Assembly (NCBI GenBank): GCA_934597465.1
Contig: CAKTSC010000002.1
Coordinates: 1-26,071, forward strand
DNA from: an uncultured Dysosmobacter sp.
Lineage (GTDB): Bacteria; Bacillota; Clostridia; Oscillospirales; Oscillospiraceae
DNA length: 26,071 bases
Direction: 5' to 3'
Below are positions 16,065-25,258 of this stretch, piece after piece (positions within the stretch are counted from its first letter, which is position 1; each line of letters starts with the position of its first letter). Both the position numbers and the translations under genes were made by a program. The notes beneath the pieces were generated by a model that saw only the letters and a list, made by a program, of their open reading frames with translations, was not told where the DNA came from and ran no database searches.

Positions 16065-16105
16065 GGTACGGCGGGCGGCTCCCGCCCGCCGTACCTCGTC
16101 TTTTT
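16065..16105 (+). terminator. Intra-operon terminator/attenuator between livK and livH
   Basis: A perfect 14-bp stem (16065-16078 with 16082-16095), a 3-base loop, then TCGTCTTTTT (16096-16105) form a textbook Rho-independent terminator within the operon. Partial read-through would give an excess of binding protein over membrane subunits, as is common in ABC import operons. Confidence 0.8.
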
Positions 16106-16131
16106 CATCACCCGAAAGGAGAGACCTGCCC

Positions 16132-16998
16132 GTGACCCCATTCCTTCAGTGCATCATTTCCGGCCTGCTGATGGGCGGCGTTTATGCCCTGATCAGCGTT
16201 GGCCTGACGCTCATTTTCGGCATTGTGGAGCTGGTGAACTTCTCCCACGCCGACTACCTGATGGTGGCGATGTATATCGTCTACTGCCTCTTCACTTATC
16301 TGAAGATCGACCCCTACCTGTCCCTGCCCATCGTCCTGCTGGCCATGATCCTCATTGGCTACATCGTCTTCAAGCTGACCATCAAGCGCGTGCTGCATAA
16401 GAAGCACGAGATCCAGATCATGGCGACCCTGTCCATGATGCTGATCCTCCAGAACCTGGCGCTGATGATTTTCCACGCCGACTACCGCTCCGTCCGCACC
16501 GCCTACACCGGCGCTGTCATCCGTCTGGGCGGCATCACCATCAGCGTGCCCCGCCTGGTGGCCTTCCTGGTGGCCATCGTGGTCTGCACCGCGCTGTACC
16601 TCTTCCTGACCAAGACCTATACCGGCACGTCCATGCGCGCCATCTCCCAGAATAACCGGGCCGCGCAGCTCATGGGCATCAAGCTGGATAAGACCTACTG
16701 CTTCACCTTCGTCATGGGCATCGCCATGACCGCCATCGCCGCCTGCGTCCTGGTTCCCATCTACACCACCTATCCCACCGTGGGCGGCACGCTGATGCTG
16801 CCTGCCTTCGTGGTGGTCACCATCGGCGGCCTCTCCAGCATCCCCGGCGCCATGGTCGCCGGTCTCCTGGTGGGCGTGGTGGAGAGCATGTCCGCCTACC
16901 TGCTGGGCGCGACCTACCAGCAGCTGGCTTACTTTGTCCTGTTCATCCTGGTGGTTCTCTTCAAGCCCCAGGGCATCCTTGCGAAGAAGGGGGCGTAA
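16132..16998 (+). CDS. livH: Liv-type ABC transporter permease (GTG start)
   Basis: This is the first membrane subunit of the importer, 288 residues, with about 8 hydrophobic segments. The N-terminal half has the LivH pattern ISGLLMGGVYALISVGLTL, then GIVELVNFSHADYLM. The cytoplasmic coupling region includes GTSMRAISQNNRAAQLMGIKLDK, and the C-terminal half has the VTIGGLSSIPGAMVAGLLVGVVES block, all typical of LivH. The start is GTG at 16132 after AAAGGAGAG; no ATG nearby is better placed. The livM gene starts 4 bases after its stop, so the two are translationally close. Confidence 0.93.
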   Translation: MTPFLQCIISGLLMGGVYALISVGLTLIFGIVELVNFSHADYLMVAMYIVYCLFTYLKIDPYLSLPIVLLAMILIGYIVFKLTIKRVLHKKHEIQIMATLSMMLILQNLALMIFHADYRSVRTAYTGAVIRLGGITISVPRLVAFLVAIVVCTALYLFLTKTYTGTSMRAISQNNRAAQLMGIKLDKTYCFTFVMGIAMTAIAACVLVPIYTTYPTVGGTLMLPAFVVVTIGGLSSIPGAMVAGLLVGVVESMSAYLLGATYQQLAYFVLFILVVLFKPQGILAKKGA

Positions 16999-17002
16999 CC
17001 GA

Positions 17003-18024
17003 ATGAAAGAGAGAAAGAGTCCCCTCCAGATGATCGGCAGCAACATGCCCTGGCTGGTCATGGGCGTCATGCTCCTGGCCTCCCTGCTGGTCTCCAGCCG
17101 CTACGCCCAGGAGATCTTCGTTCAGCTCTTCCTGTGGGCCGGTCTCGGCTGCGCGTGGAACCTGAACTGCGGCTACTGCAAGCGAAACTCCATCGGCCAC
17201 GCCGTCTTCTTCGGCATCGGCGCCTACGCCACCGCCCTGCTCTACACCAAGTTTTCCGTCTCCCCCTGGATCGGCATGCTGGCGGGCGTCCTCATCTGCG
17301 CCGTGGTGGCCTACGGCATCGGCCGCCTGACCCTGAAGCTCCGCGGCACCTTCTTCACCCTCACCACCATCGCCTTCGCGGAAGTGGTGCGCATCCTCAG
17401 CATCTCCCTGAAGAACGTCACCGGCGGCTCCCAGGGCATCGTGGTCAGCTTCCATCCCGGCATCCTCAACATGACCTGGTCTTCCAAGCGGCCCTACATC
17501 ATCCTCTGCTTCGTCTACATGGCCCTCATGTACCTGGCCTGCCGCCGCCTGGAGCGCAGCAAGTTCGGCTACCAGCTCATCGCCATCGGCGAGGATACCA
17601 CCGCCGCGGAGGTGCTGGGCGTCAACTCCGCCTCCGTCATGACCAAGTCCTTCGTGGACAGCGCCGTGACCACCGCCATCGGCGGCGCCATCTACACCAT
17701 GTACTATCTCTACATCGATCCCGAGTGCGTCTTCGGCATGAACGAGGTCTCCCTGGAGTTCGTGCTGATCTGCCTCATCGGCGGCATGGGCCTGGCCTTC
17801 GGCCCCGTCCTGGGCGCCATGATCCTCATCCCCCTCAGCAACATCCTGCGGGCGCAGTTCTCCGCCATCAGCGGCCTCCACGGCTTCCTCTACGGTCTCA
17901 TCATGCTGCTGGTAGTCCTGGCCCGGCCCGACGGCCTGCTGGGTCTCTTTGAGAACCTCTGGGCCAAGTTCACCAACCGCGACAAGGACAATGACAAGGA
18001 TTCCAAGAAGGAGGTGCAGAAGGC

Positions 18025-18031
<7 letters not shown>
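17003..18031 (+). CDS. livM: Liv-type ABC transporter permease
   Basis: This is the second membrane subunit, 342 residues, with about 8-10 hydrophobic segments. LivM-type blocks are present: NSIGHAVFFGIGAYATALL in the first third, LKLRGTFFTLTTIAFAEVVRI in the middle, and LIGGMGLAFGPVLGAMILIP near the end. The frame is open upstream into livH, but the ATG at 17003, four bases after the livH stop and behind AGGGGG, is the likely start. The C-terminal tail is strongly charged (repeats of DKDNDKDSKKE). The stop overlaps the start of the next gene (ATG at 18025) by seven bases, indicating coupled translation with LivG. Confidence 0.93.
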
Positions 18032-18763
<732 letters not shown>

Positions 18764-18777
<14 letters not shown>

Positions 18778-19477
18778 GATCGAAGGGCTGAAGGCAGCCT
18801 ACGGCGAGATCGAGGTGCTCCACGGCATCGACGTGGAGGTGGACGCCGGGGAGATCGTGGCCGTCATCGGCGCCAACTCCAGCGGCAAGAGCACCACCCT
18901 CTCCTGCATCTCCCACCTGATGAACCCCTCCGCCGGTACCATCACCTTCGAGGGCGTGGACATCACCCGCAAGAATCCCGAAGAGATCGTGGATCTGGGC
19001 CTCATCCAGTGCCCGGAGGGCCGCCAGCTCTTCTCCCGCCTCACCGTCCGGGAAAACCTGGAGCTGGGCGCCTTCTGCAAGCGCGCCCGGGGCGATAAGA
19101 TGCAGACCCTGGAGAAGGTCTTCACCTTCCTCCCCCGCCTGAAGGAGCGGGAAAACCAGATCGCGGGCTCCCTCTCCGGCGGCGAAGCCCAGATGCTGGC
19201 CATCGGCCGCAGCATGATGAGCAAGCCCAAGCTGCTGATGCTGGACGAGCCCTCCCTGGGCCTCGCCCCCATCGTGGTGCTGGACATCATGCGCCTCATC
19301 AAGCAGATGCGGGACGACGAGGGCGTCACCGTCCTCCTGGTGGAGCAGAACGTCAAGCAGTCCCTGAAGACCGCCAACCGGGCCTACGTCCTGGACAACG
19401 GCCGCGTGGCCGTCAGCGGCAAGTCTTCCGACCTCCTCTCCAGCGAGGAAGTCCGCAAGGCCTACCTGGGTATCTGA
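18764..19477 (+). CDS. livF: Liv-type ABC transporter ATP-binding protein F
   Basis: This is the second ATPase subunit, 237 residues, the usual LivF length. Walker A is GANSSGKS (residues 36-43), with serines in place of the usual glycine-alanine pair but all invariant residues kept. The signature is LSGGEAQMLAIGRSMM (LivF consensus SGGEQQ, one change), and Walker B is LLMLDEPSLGLAP. The H-loop region reads VLLVEQNVKQ, as usual for LivF, with glutamine where many ABC proteins have histidine. It overlaps livG by 14 bases. After an 88-base gap that shows no clear promoter or terminator, the M24 genes follow on the same strand. Confidence 0.93.
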
Positions 19478-19565
19478 GATACCCCCACAAAAATCCGTTA
19501 TCCTTTCGGCCGGAGCACGACGACCGGAACGAATACAAATCAATGCAAAGAGAGGATTGAAAACC

Positions 19566-20765
19566 ATGTTAATGAACGTTGACTGGGAACAGAGGATCGA
19601 CTGGGAACGCCTGCGGGAGTACCGTGTCGGCCGCATCGTGGAGCAGATGAAAAAGCGCGGCATGAAGGCCGTCATGCTCTCCAAGATCGACACCATCCGC
19701 TATGCCACCAGCTTCCGCGGGGTTTACACCTGGCAGTTCCACGGCAACCGCTACATCGCCCTCATCACCGATGAAGGCCATATCTCCTTCTTTGTCGGCA
19801 GCGGCGAGTACGCCCGCGTCAAGGAGACCATGCCCTGGCTCACCGACGTCACCCCCTTCCCCTTCGTCATGGAGGAGGGCTATGACCTGGTGGCCGCCAA
19901 GCTCCGGGAGCTGGGCATCACCAAGGGCAAGGTCGGCATCGACATGATGAAGTTCGCCATGATCGACAAGATCCAGAAGGGCATGCCCGACCTGGAGCTG
20001 GTGGACGGCTACTGCGTCGTGGAAGGCGCGCAGCTGGTGAAGAACCCCGACGAGATCCGCCTCCTGGAATGCGCGGCCCAGCTGGCCGACATCGGCATGA
20101 CCACCATGCTGGATCACCTGGGCGAGGGCGTCACGGAGATCGAGTGCTCCGCCGCCGCCACCCAGAAGATGATGCTCATGGGCAGCGAGGACGTGGCTTA
20201 TTACCCCCTCTGCGAGTCCGGCGCCCACAGCTGGAACACCTATAAGTACCCCACCATGAAGCGCATGCAGAACGGCGACATGGTCTGGATGGACTGCGGC
20301 GTGCCCTTCTTCTGCGGCTACACCGGCGACATCGCCCGTACCGCCGTGGTGGGCAAGCCCACCGACCTCCAGCGCAAGATCTACAGCGGCATCTATGACA
20401 TGCTCTGGTATGCCACCGAGGAGCTGAAGCCCGGCGCCAGCATCGACGCCCCCGTGGCCGCCGCCGCCCGTGCCGCCGAGAAGCACGGCATGCAGGATTG
20501 GGTCTACTTCGGCATCCTGGGCCATGGTGTGGGCACTGACCTGCACATTGCCCCCACCCTGGGCGACAGCTCCCTGAAGACTGCCGTCAAGCGCGAGGTG
20601 GACACCCTCAGCGAGAACATGGTCATCTCCCTGGAGCCCGGCATCTTCTACACCGGTGTTGGCGGCGGCGCGCTGGAGAACATGATCCTCATCACGGAGC
20701 ACGGCCCCGTGCCCATGACCCGCACCCGCTTTGAAGATCACCTGCTGACCAACGTCGGCAAGTAA
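19566..20765 (+). CDS. M24-family metallopeptidase, first of a tandem pair
   Basis: This is a predicted cytosolic creatinase/aminopeptidase P-fold hydrolase of 399 residues, with an N-terminal creatinase-like domain (about 1-165) and a C-terminal pita-bread catalytic domain. All five metal ligands are present: D243 (WMDCG), D255 (TGDIAR), H320 (GHGVGTDLH), E357 (SLEPGIF) and E390 (FEDH). It should therefore be a metal-dependent hydrolase (Xaa-Pro peptidase or amide hydrolase) rather than a metal-free creatinase. The ATG at 19566 has AGAGAGG at 10 bases; the TTG at 19557 and ATG at 19572 are less well placed. It is a close paralog of the next gene, sharing almost the whole TIRYATSF and VKETMPWLTDV stretches. 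The context of a Liv importer and an SDR suggests the substrate is imported and then cleaved here. Confidence 0.9.
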   Translation: MLMNVDWEQRIDWERLREYRVGRIVEQMKKRGMKAVMLSKIDTIRYATSFRGVYTWQFHGNRYIALITDEGHISFFVGSGEYARVKETMPWLTDVTPFPFVMEEGYDLVAAKLRELGITKGKVGIDMMKFAMIDKIQKGMPDLELVDGYCVVEGAQLVKNPDEIRLLECAAQLADIGMTTMLDHLGEGVTEIECSAAATQKMMLMGSEDVAYYPLCESGAHSWNTYKYPTMKRMQNGDMVWMDCGVPFFCGYTGDIARTAVVGKPTDLQRKIYSGIYDMLWYATEELKPGASIDAPVAAAARAAEKHGMQDWVYFGILGHGVGTDLHIAPTLGDSSLKTAVKREVDTLSENMVISLEPGIFYTGVGGGALENMILITEHGPVPMTRTRFEDHLLTNVGK

Positions 20766-20796
20766 GACCGGAATCGATTGAAAGGAGATCTGACTT

Positions 20797-21987
20797 ATGA
20801 TGCATATGATGACTGACTGGGAACAGCAGACTGACTGGGCGAAGCTCCGCAAGTGGCGCGTTGAGCGCATGGTCGCCGTGATGAAGCAGAAGGGCATCCG
20901 CGCCGTGATGCTGGCCAAGCTGGATACCATCCGCTACGCCACCAGCTTCCACAGCGTCCAGACCTGGATGTTCCACGGAAACCGCCACATCGCCATCGTC
21001 ACCGACGAGGGCCATGTTTCCCTGCTGGTGGCCTCCGGCGACTACAAGCGCGTCAAGGAGACCATGCCCTGGCTCACCGATGTGGAGCCCTTCCCCTTCG
21101 TCATGAGCGAGGGCTACCCCCAGGTGGAGAAGAAGCTCAAGGAACTGGGCGTCACCTCCGGCAAGGTGGGCATCGACATGATGGCCTTTGACATCACCCG
21201 CAAGCTCCGCCTGGGCTTCCCCGACATCGACTTCGTCGAGGGCGGCTGCGTGGTGGAGGAGGCCCAGCTCCTCAAGTCCCCCGAGGAGATCCAGTGCCTG
21301 CGCATCTGCGCCAACGCCGTGGACGTGGGCATGACCGCCATGCTGGACAACATCCAGGAGGGCATCAGCGAGATGGAGCTCTCCCGCATCTGCATGGACA
21401 AGTACATGGAGCTCTATCCCGATGACATCCCCTACTTCCCCCTGGTGCTCTTCGGCGAGCACAGCTGGCAGGGCTACCGCCATCCCGGCGAGAAGCGCCT
21501 GCGCCGGGGCGACATGGTCTGGATGGACGCCGGCTGCTGCATCATCAACGGCTACAACGGCGACATCGCCCGCTGCGCCTTCTGCGGCGACCCCACCCCC
21601 GAGCAGAAGAAGCTCTACACCGCCATCTATGACATGCTCTGGTACGGCATCGACGCCCTGAACCCCGGCGCTCCCCTGAGCGCTCCCCTGGAGGCCGCCT
21701 ACGCCGCCGCCGACAAGCACGGCTTCGGCGACAAGGTCTACTTCGGCATCCTGGGCCACGGCATCGGCACCGACCTGCACATTGCCCCCACCATCGGCGA
21801 CCTGGCTGTCCAGGGCGTGGAGCGTGAGGTCAACGAGCTCTCTCCCAGCCAGGTCATCGCCCTGGAGCCCGGCATCTTCGTGGAAGGCGTCGGCGGCGGC
21901 TGCTGCGAGAACATGACCCTCATCACCGAGACCGGCCACGAAGTCCTGACCCACACCCGCTTCGAGGATCACCTGCTGGTGCGCTGA
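20797..21987 (+). CDS. M24-family metallopeptidase, second of a tandem pair
   Basis: This 396-residue paralog of the preceding gene has the same two-domain layout and near-identical domain lengths. Metal ligands are intact: D244 (WMDAG), D256 (NGDIAR), H321 (GHGIGTDLH), E357 (ALEPGIF) and E390 (FEDH). Substrate-pocket neighbours differ from the first copy (for example WMDAGCCIINGYNG against WMDCGVPFFCGYTG, and an extra YMELYPDDIPYFPL segment), so a divided substrate range or a heterodimer is possible. The ATG at 20797 follows AAAGGAGAT at good spacing, 31 bases after the previous stop. M24 enzymes usually work as dimers. The exact bond cut (Xaa-Pro, N-acyl, ectoine- or creatine-like) cannot be read from the sequence. 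Confidence 0.9.
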   Translation: MMHMMTDWEQQTDWAKLRKWRVERMVAVMKQKGIRAVMLAKLDTIRYATSFHSVQTWMFHGNRHIAIVTDEGHVSLLVASGDYKRVKETMPWLTDVEPFPFVMSEGYPQVEKKLKELGVTSGKVGIDMMAFDITRKLRLGFPDIDFVEGGCVVEEAQLLKSPEEIQCLRICANAVDVGMTAMLDNIQEGISEMELSRICMDKYMELYPDDIPYFPLVLFGEHSWQGYRHPGEKRLRRGDMVWMDAGCCIINGYNGDIARCAFCGDPTPEQKKLYTAIYDMLWYGIDALNPGAPLSAPLEAAYAAADKHGFGDKVYFGILGHGIGTDLHIAPTIGDLAVQGVEREVNELSPSQVIALEPGIFVEGVGGGCCENMTLITETGHEVLTHTRFEDHLLVR

Positions 21988-22010
21988 GCGCCGGGAAGGA
22001 GCAAGATCAC

Positions 22011-22796
22011 ATGGATCTGAAACTCAGAGGCAAGGCCGCCATCGTCACCGGCGGCGCCAAGGGCATCGGCCTGGAGATCACCCGCGCCCTCCTCACCGAG
22101 GGCTGCCGGGTCTGCATGGTGGGCACCGACCAGACCGCTCTGGACTGGGCCCGGGCCAAGTTCTCCATGCTGGGCGACTGCATCGCCGTCCGCTGCGACG
22201 TCACCAAGGCCGATGAGATCGACTCCCTCTTCCGCCAGGTGGAGGAAGCCTTCGGCGGCGTGGATATCCTGGTGAACAACGCCGGCGTCCTCAAGCCCAA
22301 GCCCCTGGAGGAGATGACCGAGGCCGACTGGGATGCCGGCATGGCCGTGAACCTCAAGAGCGTCTTCCTCTGCACTCACCGGGCCATCGAGCCCATGCGC
22401 AGGCGGGGCGGCGGCGTCATCATCAACGCCTCTTCCTTCGCGGCCGTGATCCCCTCCGTGGGGCAGTCCGTGTACGCTGCGGCCAAGCTGGGCGTCCGGA
22501 GCTTCACCCAGGTCAGCGCTGCGGAGCTGGCGCCCTACAACATCCGGGTGCTGGGCTACATCCCCGGCGTCATCAACACCCATCTCATCCAGCCCCTCAT
22601 CGCGGATCCCGCCCGGGCGGAGAAGATGAAGAGCGACATCGCCCTGCACCGCTTCGGCGACCCTGCCGAGATCGCCTCCGTGGTGGCCTTCATGGCCTCC
22701 GAGAAGGCCGGTTACGTCAGCGGCTGCTGCGTGGAGATCCACGGCGGCAAACTTTGCGTCCAGAATCCGGCCGCCGCCTATGCGGCCCGGATCTGA
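22011..22796 (+). CDS. Short-chain dehydrogenase/reductase (SDR)
   Basis: This is a predicted NAD(P)-dependent classical SDR of 261 residues. The Rossmann glycine motif TGGAKGIG is at residues 13-20, and the NNAG motif sits in DILVNNAGV. The catalytic residues are S142 (NASSFA), Y155 and K159 (YAAAK). An acidic or basic cofactor-selecting residue after beta-2 is not clear (MVGTDQ), so NAD versus NADP is open. The ATG at 22011 follows GGAAGGAG. It is 23 bases after the second M24 gene and ends in a terminator, making it the last gene of the importer operon. It probably oxidises or reduces a hydroxy or keto product of the hydrolases; this is inferred from context. Confidence 0.92.
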   Translation: MDLKLRGKAAIVTGGAKGIGLEITRALLTEGCRVCMVGTDQTALDWARAKFSMLGDCIAVRCDVTKADEIDSLFRQVEEAFGGVDILVNNAGVLKPKPLEEMTEADWDAGMAVNLKSVFLCTHRAIEPMRRRGGGVIINASSFAAVIPSVGQSVYAAAKLGVRSFTQVSAAELAPYNIRVLGYIPGVINTHLIQPLIADPARAEKMKSDIALHRFGDPAEIASVVAFMASEKAGYVSGCCVEIHGGKLCVQNPAAAYAARI

Positions 22797-22822
22797 TCCC
22801 AATTTTCTCTCCCTTAATGGAA

Positions 22823-22852
22823 GGATGCCCGGGGCCGCTGCCCCGGGCATCC
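22823..22852 (+). terminator. Terminator of the Liv-M24-SDR operon
   Basis: A perfect 12-bp stem (22823-22834 with 22841-22852) and a 6-base loop lie 26 bases after the SDR stop. No long U-run follows, but the position and strength suit an operon end before the MFS gene at 22883. Confidence 0.7.
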
Positions 22853-22882
22853 GCCATTCTACCGGAAAGGAGCGCTCCCCCC

Positions 22883-24310
22883 ATGACCACTCTCTCCCGC
22901 CGCCGCGTCCGCCTGGGCTACGCCCTGCTGGTGGCCGCCTACTTCCTGGTGCAGATCTACCGGGGCTCCCCCGCCGCCGTGAAGAGCTTCCTGGAGGCGG
23001 AGCTGGGCCTCAGTTCCCTGCAGTACTCCCAGCTCAGCGCCGCCTTCTTCTATGCCTACGCCGCCATGCAGCTCCCCGCCGGGATCCTGTTGGATCTCTG
23101 GGGCCCCGGCCGGGTGGCCCGGGGCGGCCTGGCCGTGCTGGCGGCCGCCGGGCTCCTCCATGCCCTGAGCCCCGGCTACCCCCTGCTCTTCCTCTCCCGG
23201 CTGCTGATGGGCCTGGGGGCGGGCGTCCTCTTTCTGGCCCTGCTGAAGTTCCAGGGAAGTCACTTCTCCGACTCCGCCTTCTCCGCCGCCACGGGGCTCT
23301 CCACCTGCCTGGGGAACCTGGGCGGCACGGTGGCTCAGGCCCCTTTTCTGGCCCTGGCGGCCCTCCTGAGCTGGCGGGGCGCCTTCCTGACCCTCAGCGC
23401 CGCCACCGCCCTCCTGGCCCTGGCCACCGCCCTCACCCTCCGCCCCTCCGCGCCACCCGCCAAGCCTTCCCCCGCCGCCCCTGCGGCCATCCCCTCCCCC
23501 TCCAATCCGTCCCCCGAAGCGCCCTCCTGCACAGCGCCCTCTGCCGCACCGGCAGTATCCTCCGCAGCGCCCTCCGCCATGCAGGCAGCAGCGCCCCATG
23601 CGGCCGCTTCCCTGCCGCCGGAACGCTCCCCCGAGCGCTCCCATGACGGCGGAGCCCCCCGGCTCAGCGGCACGTCCCTTCCCGGATCCTCCGCCTTCTC
23701 CGTCCCCTCGGTGCTTCGCGGCCTTGGGCAGGTGCTGCTCACCCCCGGGATCTATCTCCCCCTGACGGTGAACCTCATTGCCCAGGGGATCTTCGTCTCC
23801 GGCACCACCTGGGGCCTTTCCTACCTGACGGAGGTCTACGGCCTGGCCCCCCTGCGGGCCGGGACGATCACCGGCCTGCTCCCTCTGGCGGCCGCCGCCT
23901 CCACCCTTCTGGCAGGCCAGCTGGCAGGCCGCTTCCCGCCCCGGCGGGTGGGTCTGGGCTTCTGCCTGCTGCTCTGCCTGACCCTGGCCGTCCCGGCCCT
24001 CTGGCCCAGTGCCCCCCTGCCCGCCGCCGCGTCCGCCGTGGTGCTCCTGGGGGCCAGTACCTTCTACTCCATCCACTTCGGCGTGGCCCGGAAGCTCTGC
24101 CCGCCGGAGCTCTCCGGTGCGGCCACGGGCTTCGTGAACATGGGCACCTTCCTGGGCGCCGCCGTGTTCCCGGTGCTCTTCGGCCTGCCCCTGGAAAACA
24201 CCGCCCCCGCCATCGGCTACCAGACCGGCTTCCGCTTCCTCCTCCTGACCGCCCTGGCCATGACCGCCCTGGAATGCCTCCTCCCCGCCCCCGCCCCAAA
24301 AACCGCCTGA
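22883..24310 (+). CDS. MFS transporter with long Ala/Pro/Ser-rich central loop
   Basis: This is a predicted major facilitator superfamily transporter of 475 residues. About six helices (residues 10-185) include the loop 2-3 region AGILLDLWGPGRVARGG, typical of MFS. Then comes an unusual hydrophilic stretch of about 88 residues (188-275) made mainly of Ala, Pro and Ser, followed by six more helices (277-470). The usual central loop is shorter and basic. The ATG at 22883 is chosen because AAAGGAG lies before it, although the frame is open upstream over the end of the SDR. It lies just beyond the operon terminator, so co-transcription by read-through is possible but not certain. The N-terminal YRGSPAAVKSFL segment resembles oxalate/formate or sugar-acid-type MFS proteins only loosely; the substrate is unknown. 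Confidence 0.88.
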   Translation: MTTLSRRRVRLGYALLVAAYFLVQIYRGSPAAVKSFLEAELGLSSLQYSQLSAAFFYAYAAMQLPAGILLDLWGPGRVARGGLAVLAAAGLLHALSPGYPLLFLSRLLMGLGAGVLFLALLKFQGSHFSDSAFSAATGLSTCLGNLGGTVAQAPFLALAALLSWRGAFLTLSAATALLALATALTLRPSAPPAKPSPAAPAAIPSPSNPSPEAPSCTAPSAAPAVSSAAPSAMQAAAPHAAASLPPERSPERSHDGGAPRLSGTSLPGSSAFSVPSVLRGLGQVLLTPGIYLPLTVNLIAQGIFVSGTTWGLSYLTEVYGLAPLRAGTITGLLPLAAAASTLLAGQLAGRFPPRRVGLGFCLLLCLTLAVPALWPSAPLPAAASAVVLLGASTFYSIHFGVARKLCPPELSGAATGFVNMGTFLGAAVFPVLFGLPLENTAPAIGYQTGFRFLLLTALAMTALECLLPAPAPKTA

Positions 24311-24410
24311 TCCCCCTTCCCCGATCCGCAAACAGCCGCCCTACTCCCTCGTTTTCCACGCCATATCCCATAGAGCCCAATATCCCCATCGGCCTCCGCA
24401 GGAACTTCCG

Positions 24411-24439
24411 GTCACTGTGTAGGGGCGGCCCTACGTGAC
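24411..24439. repeat. Short inverted repeat element
   Basis: GTCAC-TGT-GTAGGG-GCGG-CCCTAC-GTGAC forms a stem with a 3-base bulge and a 4-base loop. It lies in the gene-free stretch 24311-24865 and shares the CCCTAC word with repeats near 25667-25724. It may be one copy of a dispersed intergenic repeat. Confidence 0.5.
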
Positions 24440-24717
24440 CTCCCACTTCCCCATTCCACGTCTTCCGTCTCCCGCCCTCTCTTTCATCCCCTGTCTTTCG
24501 CTCTTCATCTTTCCTTCTTCATACCTCCCGTCTCTTGCTGGAACTCCCGTACCCGCGAAAGATAGAGGGTTATGCTCCGGCTTCCCTTTTCTGGATTTCC
24601 TTATCTTTCCTTTCCGGGCATTTCGTATGGAAATTGCTGTCCTCCGCCTGGCCCTTTCCCTGGGGCTTCACCGCTTTCAGCGGGCTTTTCGGGGTAATTT
24701 TTGTGCTCCCGAAATTG

Positions 24718-24882
24718 CGGAAAATTGCCCCCAGATTGGAGATCTTTCCCCGATTTTTTCAAAAATGACCGGGATTTTTCCCCGTTTTCCGGGCATCCTA
24801 AGTGCCGGTAAAACCGGGGGAAAATCCCGGGGAAAACGTGAAAAATCGGGGAGGAATCGGAAAAAATGGAGCAAAATTTCCG
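24718..24882 (+). repeat. Long imperfect inverted repeat at the start of the cmpB-like gene
   Basis: The inner arms pair 24748-24758 with 24841-24851 (11 bp perfect), 24769-24788 with 24810-24830 (about 18 of 20 with wobble) and 24789-24792 with 24805-24808 around a 12-base loop. An outer, weaker pairing joins 24718-24728 with 24871-24882. The strand-3' arm runs into the GGGGAGG (24848-24854) that serves as ribosome binding site for the gene at 24866. The stretch is AT-richer than its surroundings and built of repeated GATTTTTC/CCCCG words. Confidence 0.65.
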
Positions 24883-25258
24883 AAAAGCAGGGCACGAGCT
24901 GATCCTCCTTCTCACCGGCGGCTTGGGCTACTACTGCATCGAGCTGGCCTGGCGGGGCTGGAGCCACCCCAGTATGGTGGCCGTCGGCGGCCTCTGCTTC
25001 CTGGGCATCGGCCGGATCCAGCCGGAAAAGCCCCTCTGGCAGCGGGCGCTGCTGGGGGCGGGACTCATCACCGGGGTGGAGTTCCTCTCCGGCTGCGTGC
25101 TGAACCTTTGGCTGCGCTGGGCCGTGTGGGACTACTCCCGCCTGCCCGGGAACCTGCTGGGGCAGGTCTGCCTGCCCTACTCCCTGATGTGGTGCCTGCT
25201 GGCTGTCCCCGGCGGGGCGCTTTCGGCCGCCGCGCGGCAGCATCTGGAGGAAGGGTGA
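24866..25258 (+). CDS. Small membrane protein, ABC_trans_CmpB (putative ABC-type IV) family
   Basis: This is a 130-residue integral membrane protein with about four hydrophobic helices. Family-type words are GYYCIELAWRGWSHPSM, LCFLGIGRI, EFLSGCVLNLWL and VWDYSRLPGNLLGQVCLPYS, which match the CmpB-type small membrane proteins common in clostridia. Their function is not established despite the ABC label. The ATG at 24866 follows GGGGAGG at about 11 bases, and that site lies at the foot of a long inverted repeat, which may limit translation. No ABC ATPase or binding protein sits beside it. No gene follows on the same strand in the remaining window. Confidence 0.8.
   Translation: MEQNFRKAGHELILLLTGGLGYYCIELAWRGWSHPSMVAVGGLCFLGIGRIQPEKPLWQRALLGAGLITGVEFLSGCVLNLWLRWAVWDYSRLPGNLLGQVCLPYSLMWCLLAVPGGALSAAARQHLEEG

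Noticed and set aside
24435..24902. A 155-codon plus-strand frame in the gap before the cmpB-like gene
   Set aside because: Its Lys/Gly/Arg-rich end comes from the inverted repeat, it lacks a ribosome binding site and it overlaps the start of the well-supported gene at 24866.
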